Made by a program: the position numbers and the translations under genes
Notes under the pieces: model-generated
The model's database searches: none
What the model saw: only the letters and a program-made list of their open reading frames with translations
What the model was told of the DNA's origin: nothing
From: Tardiphaga sp051811025
GTDB taxonomy: Bacteria > Pseudomonadota > Alphaproteobacteria > Rhizobiales > Xanthobacteraceae
NCBI RefSeq assembly: GCF_051811025.1
Contig: NZ_JBPWQE010000001.1
Span: 3,286,001 to 3,350,000, forward strand
Direction: 5' to 3'
Length of the DNA: 64,000 nt
Shown: positions 62,279 through 64,000 of the stretch, piece by piece
Numbering within the stretch: the first letter of the stretch is position 1
How the letters are laid out: every line of letters begins with the position of its first letter

Positions 62279-63442
62279 ATGCTATATCCCTTTTTTGGAT
62301 TTGAGTTGAGTGGCACGGCCGTATTTGGTGCCATTGCAGCCTATGTTTTGCTGAGCCTGTTCGCTATCGTCTTCATTCCGAGACGTGCCGTCCGAGCACC
62401 GATTACTAAGCGGGCTCCCTCACTAGATGCGCAAGCAAAACTGATCGAACTCAGATCCAAGGTACGACAGAGTGTCCTCCAGGTCGTAGGCGGCGTCACC
62501 GCCGTTTTTGCGTTTATTGTCACGCTACAGCAGATCAGACAGAATGAGGATACGTTCAAGGGAAAGAAGGCCGATCTGTTTTCCAAGTCGATCACCTCAC
62601 TGTTCGACGAAAAATCGCACCTCAACAGCCGCGCGGGCGCGATGTATTTGTTGTCTTATGTCGCGCGAAGCGACCCCAGCTATCATCGAACAGTATTTGA
62701 TACTTTGGCCGGGCACATTATTCTGATGTCCTCCAAGGCCTGTCGGAGCCAGATGGTTACCGACTCCAAAACGTATCAAAGAGAGCCTCAGATCCAACTC
62801 GCTCTACGCATCATCGGCGAACGCAATCCGGACCACGATCCAACGGGAAAACGGTTCAACCTTGAAAATTCCTGTCTGGTCGATGTTGACCTCCGCGACG
62901 AGGTCAACGTCGTCAAGGGACTTCGAAAGGCCCGCCTCTCAGATTCCCAGCTGCTCAGAAGCGACTTCACCAACGCGGACCTTAGCGGGGCTGAACTGAG
63001 ACGTATCAAAGCAAGCGATTATATGAACAAGGAACAATGGACTGTGGCTATCGGCTTTGAACTCAATCGCGGTGTCGACGGTGATCAGCGCGGTGCTATC
63101 GACTATGCAACAGATCAGCAGCGACGTCAGTTCATCACCATGTTCACCGGCGCCAATTTGGCCGAAGCGGATTTTCAAGATGCCGAGCTTGCTGGCGCCG
63201 ACTTCAGGGAGTCTGAGCTGCGAGGCGCAATATTTCTCCATGCCAATATTGCCCGCGCCAGTTTCGTGAGAGCGAAGAATATAGAGCCTGACCAGATGAT
63301 GAAGGCTTGTGTCGGGCAACCCGGAATGGACGAACAGGAATTCGAGGCGCAGCAGCCTTATTTTTCAGCCGCATTTCTCAAGAAGCTTGGAGGTAAGCGT
63401 ATTCCGAGATGCAAAGCAGAGGATGACCACTCTCCAGACTAG
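62279..63442 (+). CDS. Membrane-anchored pentapeptide-repeat protein
   Basis: This 387-aa protein has two N-terminal membrane segments (about residues 12-34 and 66-86). A long helical middle part with KADLFSKSITSLFDEKSHLNSRAGAMYLLSYVAR follows, then a C-terminal pentapeptide-repeat domain (about residues 185-330, DFTNADLSGAELRR, ANLAEADFQDAELAGADFRESELRGA). Codon use is less GC-rich than in the GTA genes. Related architectures occur near defence genes, but the function is unknown. It lies just beyond the portal stop. Confidence 0.85.
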   Translation: MLYPFFGFELSGTAVFGAIAAYVLLSLFAIVFIPRRAVRAPITKRAPSLDAQAKLIELRSKVRQSVLQVVGGVTAVFAFIVTLQQIRQNEDTFKGKKADLFSKSITSLFDEKSHLNSRAGAMYLLSYVARSDPSYHRTVFDTLAGHIILMSSKACRSQMVTDSKTYQREPQIQLALRIIGERNPDHDPTGKRFNLENSCLVDVDLRDEVNVVKGLRKARLSDSQLLRSDFTNADLSGAELRRIKASDYMNKEQWTVAIGFELNRGVDGDQRGAIDYATDQQRRQFITMFTGANLAEADFQDAELAGADFRESELRGAIFLHANIARASFVRAKNIEPDQMMKACVGQPGMDEQEFEAQQPYFSAAFLKKLGGKRIPRCKAEDDHSPD

Positions 63443-63599
63443 TCCCGCAATATCAAGAAGGTCATTCAGAAATTGTGATCACGGGCACAGCGTCATTGGC
63501 AAACCGCGTCGCTCTTCTCCGTAAGCGAGCACTTTTCTTATCGAGCCAGCAAATTATCATGCCTACGGATTCATAAGCCATGAATGTTAGCCCGCAGCG

Positions 63600-64000
63600 T
63601 CATCCCAGCCGGTCCCCGCCCTCCACCGGCGCATAGCCTACCGCTTCGCGTTTCTCGTTCAGCGTCAGGAAGTCCGCGCTGCTGACGCGCTCCCACAGCG
63701 CGGTGCGATCGGCGGCGAGCGCATCCACGCGGTCGGTGTCGATATCGATGCGGATGGCGTCGCCGAATTGCGGCGCCAGCCATTGCGCCAGTGCGTTGCC
63801 GGTGCGCGCCGCCAGCGGCAACACGGTCTGGCGGAAGAACACGCGGTTGGCTTCCTGGAAATTCGCGAATGTATTGTCGCCGGGAATCCCGAGCAGCATC
63901 GGCGGCACGCCGAAGGCGAGCGCGATCTCGCGCGCGGCAGTGTGCTTGGCGTCGAGGAAATCCATGTCCTTCGGCGTCAGCGACATCGCCTTCCAGTCGA
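63600..64000 (-). CDS. GTA gp3, portal protein (partial, cut by the window end)
   Basis: About 132 C-terminal residues are visible, and the frame continues beyond the window. The stretch DWKAMSLTPKDMDFLDAKHTAAREIALAFGVPPMLLGIPGDNTFANFQEANRVFFRQTVLPLAARTG (in part) is the conserved HK97-type portal core. The protein forms the dodecameric ring for DNA entry into the head. The ATG at 63986 is internal, not the start. It is followed by a cargo gene instead of gp3.5. Confidence 0.94.
   Translation of the reverse strand, partial: DWKAMSLTPKDMDFLDAKHTAAREIALAFGVPPMLLGIPGDNTFANFQEANRVFFRQTVLPLAARTGNALAQWLAPQFGDAIRIDIDTDRVDALAADRTALWERVSSADFLTLNEKREAVGYAPVEGGDRLG

Noticed and set aside
1..64000. Insertion sequences, integrases, CRISPR arrays or tRNA attachment sites explaining the cargo
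   Set aside because: No transposase or recombinase frame, no regularly spaced repeat array and no tRNA-like sequence was seen in the window.

Overview
The window reads as chromosomal DNA of a Bradyrhizobiaceae-type alphaproteobacterium (Bradyrhizobium, Rhodopseudomonas, Afipia or Tardiphaga-like). The evidence is high GC, a feuPQ - cycHJKL - degP - two-component - glnE neighbourhood typical of rhizobial relatives, two Bug/TctC binding proteins, dispersed palindromic repeats of the kind common in these genomes, and an RcGTA-type gene transfer agent (GTA) cluster. No tRNA, rRNA, CRISPR array, transposase or integrase was seen.

Layout. 1-5.4 kb: the tail of a histidine kinase, a Bug-type binding protein, a TonB-dependent siderophore receptor and a secreted Vgb-like beta-propeller; the last two share a near-identical upstream element. 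5.4-30 kb: a conserved chromosomal block on the minus strand (feuP, feuQ, a surface lipoprotein, an uncharacterised 459-aa protein, ccmI-ccmE-ccmF-ccmH, degP, an OmpR-type regulator, its kinase, glnE). It is split in three places by accessory genes: GST plus a flavin/iron-sulfur reductase; an amidohydrolase/GntR/Bug/CMD catabolic set; and a CadC-like regulator with an NmrA-like reductase. 30-64 kb: a GTA structural cluster on the minus strand, from portal (cut by the window end) through gp3.5, prohead protease, capsid, gp6-gp10, gp10.1 and gp11-gp15. It continues into a DUF2793/C1q-like fibre protein, a GH19-like endolysin and a holin. Only gp6-gp12 are still contiguous. The rest is broken up by some two dozen cargo genes, many on the plus strand.

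The most unusual result is how the cargo sits in the GTA cluster. Downstream of three intact GTA genes (gp13, capsid, prohead protease) there is cargo, and on the far side of that cargo lies a second, diverged copy of the same gene's 3' end in the same orientation. A much fainter fourth case may exist at the portal gene and a fifth at the response regulator next to degP. The capsid copies differ mainly at silent positions, which suggests meeting of two diverged functional alleles rather than decay of a local duplication. I infer repeated homology-anchored, one-sided (illegitimate) insertion of DNA from relatives, possibly delivered by a GTA. The cargo includes a probable nuclease toxin with a DUF2019 immunity-like partner, a translationally coupled cytosolic/membrane gene pair resembling a defence module, a membrane-anchored pentapeptide protein, and a gene with a perfect alphaproteobacterial LexA box at its start.

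Functional links. The GTA structural genes look intact as reading frames, and a lysis pair and a possible fibre gene sit next to gp15. However, opposite-strand cargo must break the usual single polycistronic transcript, so any particle production would need extra promoters.
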